Source: Rhodoferax sp. U11-2br
GTDB taxonomy: Bacteria; Pseudomonadota; Gammaproteobacteria; Burkholderiales; Burkholderiaceae_C
NCBI RefSeq assembly: GCF_018619435.1
Contig: NZ_JAHFZF010000034.1
Coordinates: 1 to 48,649 of the forward strand
Direction of reading: 5' to 3'
Length of the DNA stretch: 48,649 bases
Shown: positions 26,768 to 35,657 of the stretch, in pieces
How the letters are laid out: each line of letters opens with the position of its first letter
Position numbering within the stretch: the first letter of the stretch is position 1
Notes under the pieces: generated by a model
Databases searched by the model: none
What the model was told of the DNA's origin: nothing
Seen by the model: only the letters and a program-made list of their open reading frames with translations
Made by a program: the position numbers and the translations under genes

Positions 26768-28081
26768 TTGGCAAGCTATTTCAAAGACATCGCGCCGATC
26801 CGCTATGAAGGCGTGGACAGCACGAACCCCCTGGCATTTCGTCACTACAACCCAGAGCAGATCGTGCTTGGCAAGTCCATGAAGGAGCAGCTGCGTTTTG
26901 CAGTCTGTTACTGGCACAGTTTCTGTTCGACAGGCTCTGACCCGTTTGGTGGCAGCACCTTCGAGCGGCCCTGGTTTGAAGGTGGCACGGCATTGCAATT
27001 GGCTGAGAAAAAAGCCGAAGAGTCGTTTGACTTTTTCAGCAAACTGGGTGCGCCCTATTACTGCTTCCATGACCGCGATGTGGCGCCCGAGGGTGCTACG
27101 CCCCAGGAGAGCCGCAGCAACTTCTTGCACATGGTGGACATTCTGGCGAAACACCAAGAACGCACCGGGCTGAAGTTGCTCTGGGGCACCGCCAATCTGT
27201 TCAGCCATCGGCGCTTCATGGCTGGTGCCGCGTCCAACCCCAATCCTGAGGTGTTTGCCATGTCGGCCGCACAGGTGCGCGACGCGATGGACGCTACGCT
27301 GAAACTGGGTGGCGAAAACTATGTGTTGTGGGGTGGGCGTGAAGGCTACGAGACCTTGCTCAACACCAACATGGCGCATGAGTTTGACCAGATGGCGCGT
27401 TTCCTGAACATGGTGGTGGAGTACAAACACAAGATCGGCTTCAAGGGCGCAATCCTGATTGAGCCCAAACCCAGAGAGCCGTCCAAACATCAGTACGACT
27501 TTGACACCGCCACCGTCTATGGACTGCTGGCCCGTGCAGGTCTCGAAAAAGAGGTGCAAGTCAACATCGAAGCCAACCACGCCACTTTGGCTGGTCACAG
27601 CTTCGAGCACGAAGTGGCCACCGCTCTGGCGCTGGGCATCTTCGGCAGCCTGGACATGAACCGCGGTGACCCGCAGTTGGGCTGGGACACCGACCAGTTC
27701 CCCAACAACGTGCCTGAGCTGACACAAACCCTCTACTACATTTTGCAAGCGGGCGGCTTCAAGACCGGTGGTTGCAACTTCGACGCCAAGGTTCGTCGCC
27801 AGTCACTGGACGCGGCAGACCTGTTCCATGGCCACATTGGTGGCATGGATGTCTGCGCCCGGGCCCTGCTGGCTGCCGAAAAAATGATCCAGGACGGACG
27901 TTTGGCAGAGGTGGTGGCACAGCGTTACGCAGGCTGGAGCCAGCCGTGGGCGCAGGATGTGCTGGCCGGTAAAACCAGCCTGGATGCTCTGGCTGACAAG
28001 GTGTTGCAGGACAACCGCGATGTATTGCCCGTGTCGGCACGGCAAGAGTATCTGGAAAATCTGGTGAACCGGTTTGTTTGA
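26768..28081 (+). CDS. xylA: Xylose isomerase
   Basis: 437 residues. TTG 26768 is preferred: it has CTGGAG eight bases upstream and the protein then begins [15 protein letters not shown] like other class II xylose isomerases (about 440 residues). A TTG at 26744 would add eight atypical residues. XylA converts D-xylose to D-xylulose with two divalent metals. Seen: the catalytic region [14 protein letters not shown] near residue 95, the [17 protein letters not shown] motif near 185, [18 protein letters not shown] near 230 with a metal-binding Glu, [17 protein letters not shown] near 265 and [20 protein letters not shown] near 290. First gene on the plus strand of the xylose cluster, 187 bases before the transporter. 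Confidence 0.97.
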   Translation: MASYFKDIAPIRYEGVDSTNPLAFRHYNPEQIVLGKSMKEQLRFAVCYWHSFCSTGSDPFGGSTFERPWFEGGTALQLAEKKAEESFDFFSKLGAPYYCFHDRDVAPEGATPQESRSNFLHMVDILAKHQERTGLKLLWGTANLFSHRRFMAGAASNPNPEVFAMSAAQVRDAMDATLKLGGENYVLWGGREGYETLLNTNMAHEFDQMARFLNMVVEYKHKIGFKGAILIEPKPREPSKHQYDFDTATVYGLLARAGLEKEVQVNIEANHATLAGHSFEHEVATALALGIFGSLDMNRGDPQLGWDTDQFPNNVPELTQTLYYILQAGGFKTGGCNFDAKVRRQSLDAADLFHGHIGGMDVCARALLAAEKMIQDGRLAEVVAQRYAGWSQPWAQDVLAGKTSLDALADKVLQDNRDVLPVSARQEYLENLVNRFV

Positions 28082-28088
28082 TCTTTGC

Positions 28089-28130
28089 GGGGTCGCTGCT
28101 TGAACAGATTGGTGTTTAATCAGCAGCCCC
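28089..28130 (+). other. Stem-loop between xylA and the sugar-binding lipoprotein
   Basis: GGGG-TC-GCTGCT (28089-28100) pairs with AGCAGCCCC (28122-28130) around a 21-base loop. No T-run follows. It could slow decay of the xylA message or weakly end it. Confidence 0.4.
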
Positions 28131-28268
28131 TGTGATGGGTCATCTTGTGAGTGTTTTCTTTGAGTGACGGTGTTTTGCCGAAGCTGAGAAGGCGCTCACG
28201 GGAGACAGGAACAGACGGTCATTTTGAAGTGTGTTTTTGAATGTGCAAATATTTACCAGGAGATTGAT

Positions 28269-29408
28269 ATGAGAAAGAGTGTTTTCACCTTGACATTGAT
28301 TGCTGCCGCTATGGGTTTGTCCGCTTGCGGCAAAAAAGAGGAGGCCCCTGCACCCGCACCGGCAGCTCCCGCAGCGGCCCCTGCGCCCGCTGTCCTGGTT
28401 GGTTTGGCCATTCCTGAAACACACGTCGAGCGTTGGGTCGGTGATGCCGAATACATGAAAAAAGACCTTGAAGCCATGGGCTACAAGGTGGATGTGGCCT
28501 TCGCTGACGCTGACCAATCCAAACAAAACAAACAAATCGAAGACATGGTCACCAAAGGTGCCAAAGCCATTGTGGTGGGTTCGGTGACCGAAGCCGCCGC
28601 CCAGGCTGTGGAATCTGCGAAAAAAGCCGGTGTCCAGGTCATCTCGTATGACCGCCTGATCACCGGTACCGACGCGTATGACTACTACCTGACTTTCGAC
28701 AATTTCAAGGTCGGTCAATTGCAAGGTCAGGCCATCAAGGACGCTTTGGCGCTGGATACCGCCAAGGGCAAAAACATCACCTTGTTTGCCGGTTCACCCA
28801 CCGACAACAATGCGCGCTTCTTCTTTGATGGCGCCATGGATGTTCTGAAGCCTTTCGTGACCAGTGGTGCCCTGAAGATTTGCGGCCCGGCGCCTACCAA
28901 TTCTGCAGACGCGACCTGGTCCAAGATCACGACCGAAGGCTGGGCTGCCGACAAGGCCAAGGCACGTATGGAAACCCTGTTGTCCGGCGCCTGCAAGTCG
29001 GTCAAGCTGGATGCCGTGCTGGCCCCCAACGACACATTGGCACGCTCAATCATTGGTGCGCTGGAGCAAGATGGCAAATACAAGACCTTGCCTGTGATCA
29101 CCGGTCAAGACGGTGAGTTGTTGTCCGCCAAGTGGATCATGGAAGGCAAACAAACCATGACCGTCTTCAAGGACACCCGTGTGCTGGCCAAGGGCACGGC
29201 CGAAGCGGTGGACAGCATCATCAAGGGTGCGGCCGAGCCCACGCTGACAGTGAAAGCCCGTGTTGACACCACCACCTACAACACCGGCAAGAAGGTTGTG
29301 AAGTCCTTCCTGCTGGAGCCTGTGGCGGTGACCAAAGACAACCTGACCAAAGAGCTGGTTGACAGCGGTTTCTACACAGCTGACGCTGTGGCTAAAGGCA
29401 CCAAATAG
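28269..29408 (+). CDS. chvE: ChvE/XylF-type sugar-binding protein, predicted lipoprotein
   Basis: 379 residues. ATG 28269 has AGGAGA just upstream. Unlike usual soluble XylF/ChvE, it carries a lipobox LSAC with Cys at residue 20 and then an Ala-Pro linker (about residues 25-45), so it is probably anchored in the periplasm by lipid. The rest matches ChvE-type multiple monosaccharide binding proteins: ERWVGDAEYMKKDLEAMGYKV, QIEDMVTKGAKAIVVG, YYLTFDNFKVGQLQGQAI, ITLFAGSPTDNNARFFFDGAMDVL, and LLEPVAVTKDNLTKELVDSGFY. Placed after xylA and before its ATPase and permease, so D-xylose is the likely main ligand, perhaps with other aldoses. xylF would be an alternative name. Confidence 0.88.
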   Translation: MRKSVFTLTLIAAAMGLSACGKKEEAPAPAPAAPAAAPAPAVLVGLAIPETHVERWVGDAEYMKKDLEAMGYKVDVAFADADQSKQNKQIEDMVTKGAKAIVVGSVTEAAAQAVESAKKAGVQVISYDRLITGTDAYDYYLTFDNFKVGQLQGQAIKDALALDTAKGKNITLFAGSPTDNNARFFFDGAMDVLKPFVTSGALKICGPAPTNSADATWSKITTEGWAADKAKARMETLLSGACKSVKLDAVLAPNDTLARSIIGALEQDGKYKTLPVITGQDGELLSAKWIMEGKQTMTVFKDTRVLAKGTAEAVDSIIKGAAEPTLTVKARVDTTTYNTGKKVVKSFLLEPVAVTKDNLTKELVDSGFYTADAVAKGTK

Positions 29409-29409
29409 T

Positions 29410-29464
29410 CACCCACTGAAGGGTGGTTAGACACGACTGCGTCTTGTACCCACAAGGCGCAGTC
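29410..29464 (+). other. Two stem-loops right after the sugar-binding lipoprotein gene
   Basis: CACCC-ACTGAA-GGGTG (29411-29426) and GACTGCGTCTTGT (29435-29447) against ACAAGGCGCAGTC (29452-29464), one mismatch, 4-base loop. There is no T-run. Such hairpins between a binding-protein gene and its ATPase usually protect the upstream message so the binding protein is made in excess. Confidence 0.55.
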
Positions 29465-29583
29465 GACGGTCCTCCGATGAGGACAGAAGCTGCATGTGCG
29501 CACGAGGTCGTTGGATACGGACTGCGCATGGTCAAAATGCGCTGTCTCTGCTGACCACCGGTCTGACCATCCAAAAGACAACC

Positions 29584-31101
29584 ATGGACAAGATCTTAGA
29601 TATCAAGGGCATGCGAAAAACCTTCGGTCCGGTGGTTGCGCTGGACTGTGTGGACATGCAGGTCACACGCGCCAAAATCCACTTCATCGTGGGTGAAAAC
29701 GGTGCTGGCAAATCGACCATGATGAAGGTCCTCAGCGGCGTCTACCCGTATGGGAGCTACGAAGGCCAGGTGCTTTACGAAGGCAAGGAATGCAAATTCA
29801 AAAGCCTCAAGGAAAGTGAAAACGAAGGCATTGTCATCATCCATCAGGAGTTGGCACTGTCACCTTATCTGTCAATTTACGAGAATCTGTTCCTCGGCAA
29901 TGAGCGTAAAAAGGGCTTGTTGATCGACTGGGAGCAAACCTACATCGACGCCAAGGCGGTGATGGAAAAGGTGGGCGTGCACGAGGACTTGGCAACACCC
30001 GTCAACAAACTCTCGGTGGCCAAGCAGCAGTTGCTGGAAATTGGCAAAGCCCTGTCCAAAAACGCCAAGCTGCTCATCCTGGACGAGCCAACCTCCTCCT
30101 TGAACGAAGATGACAGCAGCAATTTGCTCAAGCTGTTGTTGAGCCTGAAAGAGCAGGGTGTGACGATCATCATGATTTCACACAAGCTCAATGAAGTGAT
30201 GGCGATTGCCGATGAAATCACGATCATCCGCGACGGCCAGACGGTGGAGCGGGTGGACTTGTTGACCCACAAGGTCGACATCAACTACATCGTCAAATGT
30301 ATGGTCGGGCGTGAGCTGACCTCGATGTACCCGGCGCGTGTGCCGCAGATTGGTGAACCCATCCTCAAACTGACGAATCTGACCGTCAAACACCCGATTT
30401 TCAGCGACCGCGTCATCATCAACAACGCCTCGATGGAGGTGCGCCATGGTGAGATCGTCGGGCTAGCGGGTCTGGTGGGATCGGGTCGCACCGAGCTGAT
30501 GCTGACCATCTTCGGACGCTCCCTGAGTCCGAATGTCGAGGGTGACATCTGGTTCGATGGCCAGAAGGTGGCATTCAAAAGCGCCAAGGAGGCGATTGCC
30601 CACCAGATGATTTATGTCTCGGAAGACCGCAAGGAACTGGGCTTGGTCCTGATTCAGACCATCAAGAACAACAGCACCTATTCGTCGCTGCCCCGGCTGT
30701 CCAAGTTCAGCCTGATCGACAAGTACAAGGAAATCGAAGAGAGCGAAAAATACCGCGCTGCCTTACGTATCAAAACCCCCAACATCGACCAGATTGTGGG
30801 CAATTTGAGCGGTGGCAACCAGCAAAAAGTGGTGCTGGCCCGATGCCTGATGGCCGAGCCCAAGCTGCTGATCATCGACGAGCCCACACGCGGTATTGAT
30901 GTGGGTGCCAAAAACGAAATCTACAAAATCATGAATGACTTTGTGGCCAAGGGCAACAGCATCATCATGATTTCATCGGAGTTGCCGGAAGTGCTGGGCA
31001 TGACCGACCGCGTCTATGTGATGGACAAAGGCCGCATCAAGGGTGAACTCAAAACCTCAGAAGCCAGCCAGGAAGCCATCATGAAACTGGCGGTGGCTTA
31101 A
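29584..31101 (+). CDS. mmsA: Multiple monosaccharide/xylose ABC transporter ATP-binding protein (GguA/MmsA, XylG type)
   Basis: 505 residues from ATG 29584, two fused ATPase domains. First domain: Walker [10 protein letters not shown] near residue 37, the family insert VYPYGSYEGQVLYEGKE near 52, HQELALSPYLSIYENLFLGNE and Walker B LLILDEPTSSL near 163. Second: GLVGSGRTELMLTIFG, signature SGGNQQKVVLARCL near 402 and Walker B LLIIDEPTRGIDVG. The insert after Walker A marks the GguA/XylG branch rather than RbsA. An in-frame start further left (29494) lacks homology. It works with the lipoprotein upstream and the permease 56 bases downstream. More A/T-ending codons and Lys-rich stretches than the other ABC ATPase in this window. 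Confidence 0.92.
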   Translation: MDKILDIKGMRKTFGPVVALDCVDMQVTRAKIHFIVGENGAGKSTMMKVLSGVYPYGSYEGQVLYEGKECKFKSLKESENEGIVIIHQELALSPYLSIYENLFLGNERKKGLLIDWEQTYIDAKAVMEKVGVHEDLATPVNKLSVAKQQLLEIGKALSKNAKLLILDEPTSSLNEDDSSNLLKLLLSLKEQGVTIIMISHKLNEVMAIADEITIIRDGQTVERVDLLTHKVDINYIVKCMVGRELTSMYPARVPQIGEPILKLTNLTVKHPIFSDRVIINNASMEVRHGEIVGLAGLVGSGRTELMLTIFGRSLSPNVEGDIWFDGQKVAFKSAKEAIAHQMIYVSEDRKELGLVLIQTIKNNSTYSSLPRLSKFSLIDKYKEIEESEKYRAALRIKTPNIDQIVGNLSGGNQQKVVLARCLMAEPKLLIIDEPTRGIDVGAKNEIYKIMNDFVAKGNSIIMISSELPEVLGMTDRVYVMDKGRIKGELKTSEASQEAIMKLAVA

Positions 31102-31157
31102 ACCCCAAGCGGTGACTCGTCGGACGCCCCATAAAAATCATTCAAGCGAAACCCATC

Positions 31158-32306
31158 ATGTTCAAAATCATCAAACAGAACCAGAAACATTTCTCGATGT
31201 ACATGGTTTTGCTGCTCATCTTCACGGCCTTCGGGTTCATGACAGATTTTGTCAACTTCACCCCACGCAACATCACCAATCTGGTGATCCAGAACAGCTA
31301 CATCCTGGTGCTGGCCATCGGCATGGTGCTGGTCATCATCACCGGCAAGATCGATTTGTCGGTCGGTGCCACGGTGGCCTTCACCGGGGCCATGGCGGCC
31401 ATCGTCTACAACGCCACCAATGGCAGCATGTTGCTGTCGCTGGCCGCCTGTATGTTGGCGGGGGCAGCCATTGGCGCCTTTCAGGGTTATTGGGTGGCGT
31501 ACCTGAAGGTGCCCGCTTTCATTGTGACGCTGGCGGGCATGTTGGGTTTTCGCGGCTTGACCTATGTGCTCACCAGCATCAAGCCGGTGGGTCTGATGGA
31601 TGACGAGTTCAAAAAAGTGGCCAGCGGGTTCATTGAGCCAAGCTTCATGGATGGCAAGGTGCTGGCCCTGGTGGTGGGGGTGGTGTTCCTGCTCATCATG
31701 GTGGTGATGGACATCCAGAACCGCAGAACCCGCTCACGACTGGGTTTTGATGTGTTGCCGATGTCGCTGTTCATCGTCAAGAACGTGTTCATCAGTGTCA
31801 TCATCTTCTGGCTGTTCTACAAGTTTTCGATGGACCGCGGTATTCCAAACGTGATTGTCATCATCGGTTTGCTGGTGATTGCCTTCACCTTCATGATGAA
31901 TAACACCGTGTTTGGTCGCAGCATCTATGCGATTGGTGGCAATGCCAAGTCGGCCAAACTCTCGGGCATCAACGCCGAGCGTGTCGAGTTTTATGTGTTT
32001 GTCATCATGGGGGTCATGGCTGCCATCTCCGGCCTGATCTTCACCGCCTACATGAACCAGGCCATGCCGCAGGCAGGCAACATGTTTGAGTTGGATGCGA
32101 TTTCCTCGGTGTTCATTGGCGGCGCCAGTGCCACCGGCGGTGTGGGCACCATCATCGGCTCGGTCATTGGTGGCCTGGTGATGGGGGTGATCAACAACGG
32201 CATGTCACTCATGAACATGGGTGCGGAATACCAGCTGGTGGTCAAGGCCCTGGTCTTGCTGTTGGCCGTCTGGTACGACCTGCAAAACAACAAAAAATCC
32301 GCCTGA
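31158..32306 (+). CDS. mmsB: Multiple monosaccharide/xylose ABC transporter permease (GguB/MmsB, XylH type)
   Basis: 382 residues, about ten membrane helices, longer than RbsC as usual for GguB/XylH. Seen: NITNLVIQNSYILVLAIGMVLVIITGKIDLSVGATVAF near residue 40, AFQGYWVAYLKVPAFIVTLAGMLGFRGLTYVL near 110, the loop VFGRSIYAIGGNAKSAKLSGINAERVEFYVFVIMG near 250, and FIGGASATGGVGTIIGSVIGGLVMGVINNGMSLMNMG near the end. It forms the membrane channel for the xylose transporter. The SOS box of dnaE2 begins 10 bases after its stop. Confidence 0.92.
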   Translation: MFKIIKQNQKHFSMYMVLLLIFTAFGFMTDFVNFTPRNITNLVIQNSYILVLAIGMVLVIITGKIDLSVGATVAFTGAMAAIVYNATNGSMLLSLAACMLAGAAIGAFQGYWVAYLKVPAFIVTLAGMLGFRGLTYVLTSIKPVGLMDDEFKKVASGFIEPSFMDGKVLALVVGVVFLLIMVVMDIQNRRTRSRLGFDVLPMSLFIVKNVFISVIIFWLFYKFSMDRGIPNVIVIIGLLVIAFTFMMNNTVFGRSIYAIGGNAKSAKLSGINAERVEFYVFVIMGVMAAISGLIFTAYMNQAMPQAGNMFELDAISSVFIGGASATGGVGTIIGSVIGGLVMGVINNGMSLMNMGAEYQLVVKALVLLLAVWYDLQNNKKSA

Positions 32307-32316
32307 GCCAAACAGC

Positions 32317-32350
32317 CTCACAATACTGTATTTAAAAACAGTATTGTGAG
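32317..32350. promoter_or_regulatory. LexA box of dnaE2 within a longer perfect palindrome
   Basis: The LexA site TACTGTATTTAAAAACAGTA (32324-32343) is CTGT-N8-ACAG. The palindrome extends to CTCACAATACTGT / ACAGTATTGTGAG, 13-bp perfect arms around 8 bases. It ends six bases before the dnaE2 ATG and starts ten bases after the transporter permease, so in RNA it is also a strong hairpin between the two genes. Confidence 0.9.
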
Positions 32351-32356
32351 GTCTTC

Positions 32357-35300
32357 ATGTCTTCTCCTGCCTCGGCGCAGGCGGCAGCCCGGCTGCCTTC
32401 AGACGGTGCTTATGCCGAGCTGTATTGCCTGAGCAACTTCAGCTTTCAGCGCGGCGCCTCCCACCCCGAAGAACTGGTTGAACGCGCCCACACGCTGGGT
32501 TATGCGGCGCTGGCGATCACTGACGAGTGTTCGGTGGCCGGTGTGGTGCGAGCCCACCTGGAGGCCAGGAAGTGTGGGCTGCGGTTGCTGCCTGGCGCCA
32601 GCTTCACCGTGCCTTTGGGGGACGCGTCGCCTGGTGTGTCCTTTACTCTCATCGCCTTGCCGCGTGATCTGTCGGCCTGGGGTGATCTGTGTGAATTCAT
32701 CACCAACGCGCGGCGCAGTGCGCCCAAGGGCCAGTACCACGTGTGCTGGCCAGATCCGGCGTGGGCCAACTTGCGTGGTTGTGAAGTGATTCTGTGTCTG
32801 TTAGATGCTATGTCATTAGAAGCATCAAGCGTTTTATGTATAAGGGCTAGAGGCCTGTTTAGTACACATCTCTGGCTCGGCGTGACGCAGCTTCTGCAGA
32901 CCCGGGACCGGGTGTTGTTGCACAAACTCAGTCAGCTTTCCCGGCTCACGCGTGTGCCCCTGCTGGCGGTGGGTGAGGTGCTGATGCATGTGCGTTCACG
33001 CAAACCTTTGCAGGACGTGGTCACAGCCGTGCGCCAGGGCCAGCCGCTGGCTGACTGTGGCTTGGCCTTGTTGCCCAACGCGGAGAACCACTTGCGTGCC
33101 CGTGAGCGGCTGCTGCAGCTGTACCCGCGTGAGCTGCTGGCCAATACCCTCAGCCTTGCCGCGCGCTGCACGTTCAGCCTGGACGAACTGCGTTATCACT
33201 ACCCGCTGGAGGCGGTGTTACCCGGTCTGAGCCCCGAGCAGACCCTGCGCCAGTTCACCTTGGAAGGTGCGGCCCGGCGTTACCCGGCTGGTGTGCCCCC
33301 CGATGTGCAGCAGCAACTGGCCCACGAGCTGGCGCTGATCAGCGAGCTGCATTACGAGATGTATTTTTTGACGGTGCACGACATCGTCACGTTTGCCCGG
33401 TCTCAGGGCATTTTCTGCCAAGGGCGTGGCTCGGCGGCCAATTCGGCTGTGTGTTATTGCCTGGGGGTGACCGAGGTGGACCCGGCACGCAGCAGCCTCT
33501 TGTTTGAACGTTTTATCAGCCGGGAACGGCACGAGCCGCCCGACATTGATGTGGACTTTGAACACCAGCGCCGCGAAGAAGTCATCCAGTACATCTACAC
33601 CAAATACGGGCGCGAGCGGGCCGCGCTGACGGCGGTGGTGAGCAGCTACCGGCCGCGCAGTGGCTTGCGGGATGTAGGGCGGGCACTTGGTATCGACGAA
33701 GCCTTGATCACCGCGCTGGCGCGGGAGCACCCCGGCATGTACTCACGCACGGTGTTGTCGGAGCGGCTGCAGGCGGCGCTGGACCGGCTGGACCCGGGTT
33801 TTGTCACACCGCCAGAGCAGCTGCTGGCGCTGTGGCTGGACCTGAGTGCGCAGATACAGGGTTTTCCGCGGCACCTGAGCCAGCATCCCGGCGGGTTTGT
33901 GCTGACCCAGGGGCCACTGACCCGGCTGGTGCCGGTGGAAAACGCGGCCATGCCGGATCGCTCGGTGGTCCAGTGGGACAAGGATGATCTGGACGCCATG
34001 GGCTTGCTGAAAGTGGATGTGCTGGCCCTGGGCATGCTCAGCGCCATCCGCCGTTGCCTTGAACTGGTCAGCAATCGGCGGGGTCAAGAGTTTCAGATGC
34101 AGGACATCCCGGCGCATGACGACGCCACCTTTGACATGATCTGCCGCGCCGACACCGTGGGGGTGTTTCAGATCGAGAGCCGCGCCCAGATGAGCATGCT
34201 GCCGCGACTCAAACCACGCTGCTTTTATGACTTGGTGGTGGAGGTGGCTATCGTGCGCCCGGGGCCGATTCAGGGCGGCATGGTGCACCCGTACCTGAAG
34301 GCGCGGGCGCATCCGGACCAGGTGGTCTACCCGAGCAAGGCGCTCGAGGCAGCGCTTGTGCGTACCCTGGGCATCCCGATTTTTCAGGAACAGGTGATGC
34401 AGATTGCCATGATCGCTGCCGATTTCACGCCGGGCGAGGCCGACGATTTACGTCGCTCCATGGCCGCCTGGAAACGCAAGGGTGGTGTGCACAAGTTTCA
34501 CGACCGGCTGGTCAAGCAGATGTTGCACAACGGGTATGACGAAACCTTCGCTGAAAACATCTTCAAACAGATCGAAGGGTTTGGTGAATACGGTTTTCCG
34601 GAGAGCCATGCCGCCAGCTTTGCTTTGCTGGTGTGGGCCAGCTGCTGGCTCAAACAACATGAACCAGCTTGTTTTCTGGCAGCTTTGCTCAACAGCCAAC
34701 CCATGGGGTTTTATGGGCCATCTCAGTTGGTGCAGGACGCCCAACGCCACGGGGTGACCGTGTTGCCGGTGGATGTGTTGCACAGCCACTGGGCGTGTGT
34801 GCTGGCGCCTTCTGGCGCCGCTGAGTCGCTACCCGGTCCGCGCCAACAGCCTGCAGTGCGTCTGGGGCTGCGTCTGGTGACTGGTCTGAGCCAGCAGGCG
34901 GCCACCCGCATCACACAAGCACGTCACAGCCAGCTGTTCACCAGCACCGAAGACCTGGCCCTGCGAGCCGGGCTCGATACAACCGAGCTCAGCGCCCTGG
35001 CCAGTGCCGATGCTCTGGCCAGTCTGTCAGGCCACCGCCGACAGCAGGTTTGGCAGGCCAGTGCCTTGCAGTCTGCGCCAGAACTGCTGCGCAACGCTCC
35101 GATCCATGAAGGTCCGCTGCTGTTACCCGCCGCTTCCGAAGGCGAAGAGGTGCGCTTTGATTATGCGGCAGTTGGACTCACTTTGCGCTCTCATCCCTTA
35201 TCCCTTTTGCGTCAGAAGCTATCAAACTTGAAGCTTTTGACAGCCAGCCAATTGCGTGCCTTGCCGCATGGCCGCCTGGTGCGGGCCTGCGGCCTGGTCA

Positions 35301-35566
35301 CCATGCGGCAAAGTCCCGGCACGGCGCACGGGGTCACCTTTGTCACGCTGGAGGACGAAACCGGCACCGTCAACGTGATTGTCTGGAAAGCCCTGAAAGA
35401 GCGCCAGCGCAGCGAACTCTTGCACGCCCGCTTGTTGGTGGTGCATGGCACCTGGCAGCGCGATGTGGACAGTGGTGGCCAAGTCTGCCATGTGGTGGCT
35501 GGCCATCTGCGAGACCTGACTCCCATGCTGGGCGAATTGCCCACCAGCAGCCGGGATTTCCATTAA
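32357..35566 (+). CDS. dnaE2: Error-prone DNA polymerase DnaE2 (ImuC)
   Basis: 1069 residues, normal for DnaE2, the SOS-induced C-family polymerase that extends past lesions together with ImuA and ImuB. Seen: N-terminal PHP domain YAELYCLSNFSFQRGASHPEELVERAHTLGYAALAITDE; QGRGSAANSAVCYCLGVTEVDP near residue 355; catalytic Asp pair in PPDIDVDFEHQRREEVIQYIYTKYGRERAALTAVV near 393; GLLKVDVLALGMLSAIRRC near 548; VRPGPIQGGMVHPYLK near 632; C-terminal OB-like region GLVTMRQSPGTAHGVTFVTLEDETG. Residues about 152-173 use rare codons (TTA, ATA, AGA) and match half of the dispersed palindrome; another A+T-rich patch lies near 948-968. No imuAB next door: they are 16 kb upstream. Confidence 0.95.
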   Translation: MSSPASAQAAARLPSDGAYAELYCLSNFSFQRGASHPEELVERAHTLGYAALAITDECSVAGVVRAHLEARKCGLRLLPGASFTVPLGDASPGVSFTLIALPRDLSAWGDLCEFITNARRSAPKGQYHVCWPDPAWANLRGCEVILCLLDAMSLEASSVLCIRARGLFSTHLWLGVTQLLQTRDRVLLHKLSQLSRLTRVPLLAVGEVLMHVRSRKPLQDVVTAVRQGQPLADCGLALLPNAENHLRARERLLQLYPRELLANTLSLAARCTFSLDELRYHYPLEAVLPGLSPEQTLRQFTLEGAARRYPAGVPPDVQQQLAHELALISELHYEMYFLTVHDIVTFARSQGIFCQGRGSAANSAVCYCLGVTEVDPARSSLLFERFISRERHEPPDIDVDFEHQRREEVIQYIYTKYGRERAALTAVVSSYRPRSGLRDVGRALGIDEALITALAREHPGMYSRTVLSERLQAALDRLDPGFVTPPEQLLALWLDLSAQIQGFPRHLSQHPGGFVLTQGPLTRLVPVENAAMPDRSVVQWDKDDLDAMGLLKVDVLALGMLSAIRRCLELVSNRRGQEFQMQDIPAHDDATFDMICRADTVGVFQIESRAQMSMLPRLKPRCFYDLVVEVAIVRPGPIQGGMVHPYLKARAHPDQVVYPSKALEAALVRTLGIPIFQEQVMQIAMIAADFTPGEADDLRRSMAAWKRKGGVHKFHDRLVKQMLHNGYDETFAENIFKQIEGFGEYGFPESHAASFALLVWASCWLKQHEPACFLAALLNSQPMGFYGPSQLVQDAQRHGVTVLPVDVLHSHWACVLAPSGAAESLPGPRQQPAVRLGLRLVTGLSQQAATRITQARHSQLFTSTEDLALRAGLDTTELSALASADALASLSGHRRQQVWQASALQSAPELLRNAPIHEGPLLLPAASEGEEVRFDYAAVGLTLRSHPLSLLRQKLSNLKLLTASQLRALPHGRLVRACGLVTMRQSPGTAHGVTFVTLEDETGTVNVIVWKALKERQRSELLHARLLVVHGTWQRDVDSGGQVCHVVAGHLRDLTPMLGELPTSSRDFH
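32811..32875. repeat. Dispersed palindrome-related segment in frame within dnaE2
   Basis: TTATGTATAAGGGCTAGAGG followed by CCTGTTT is the right half of the family, preceded by a small GATGCT/AGCATC hairpin (32814-32836). The stretch is A+T-rich and full of codons rare in this genome, yet keeps the frame. Confidence 0.6.
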
Positions 35567-35657
35567 AGCCGGGCATACTCGGTGAATGGGGTGCTTTGTC
35601 CGGCATATTGCTGGTAATCTGCGCTCTGTCACCCAAAAAGATCACGCCAGCACCGAG

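Noticed and set aside
29494..29583. In-frame N-terminal extension of the xylose transporter ATPase
   Set aside because: The extra 30 residues have no similarity to ABC ATPases and contain the intergenic tail; ATG 29584 starts the domain as usual.
35190..35255. A+T-rich patch in dnaE2 that might be another palindrome copy
   Set aside because: The encoded residues (LRSHPLSLLRQKLSNLKLLTASQLRAL) fit the normal DnaE2 sequence at this place and the palindrome core is absent.
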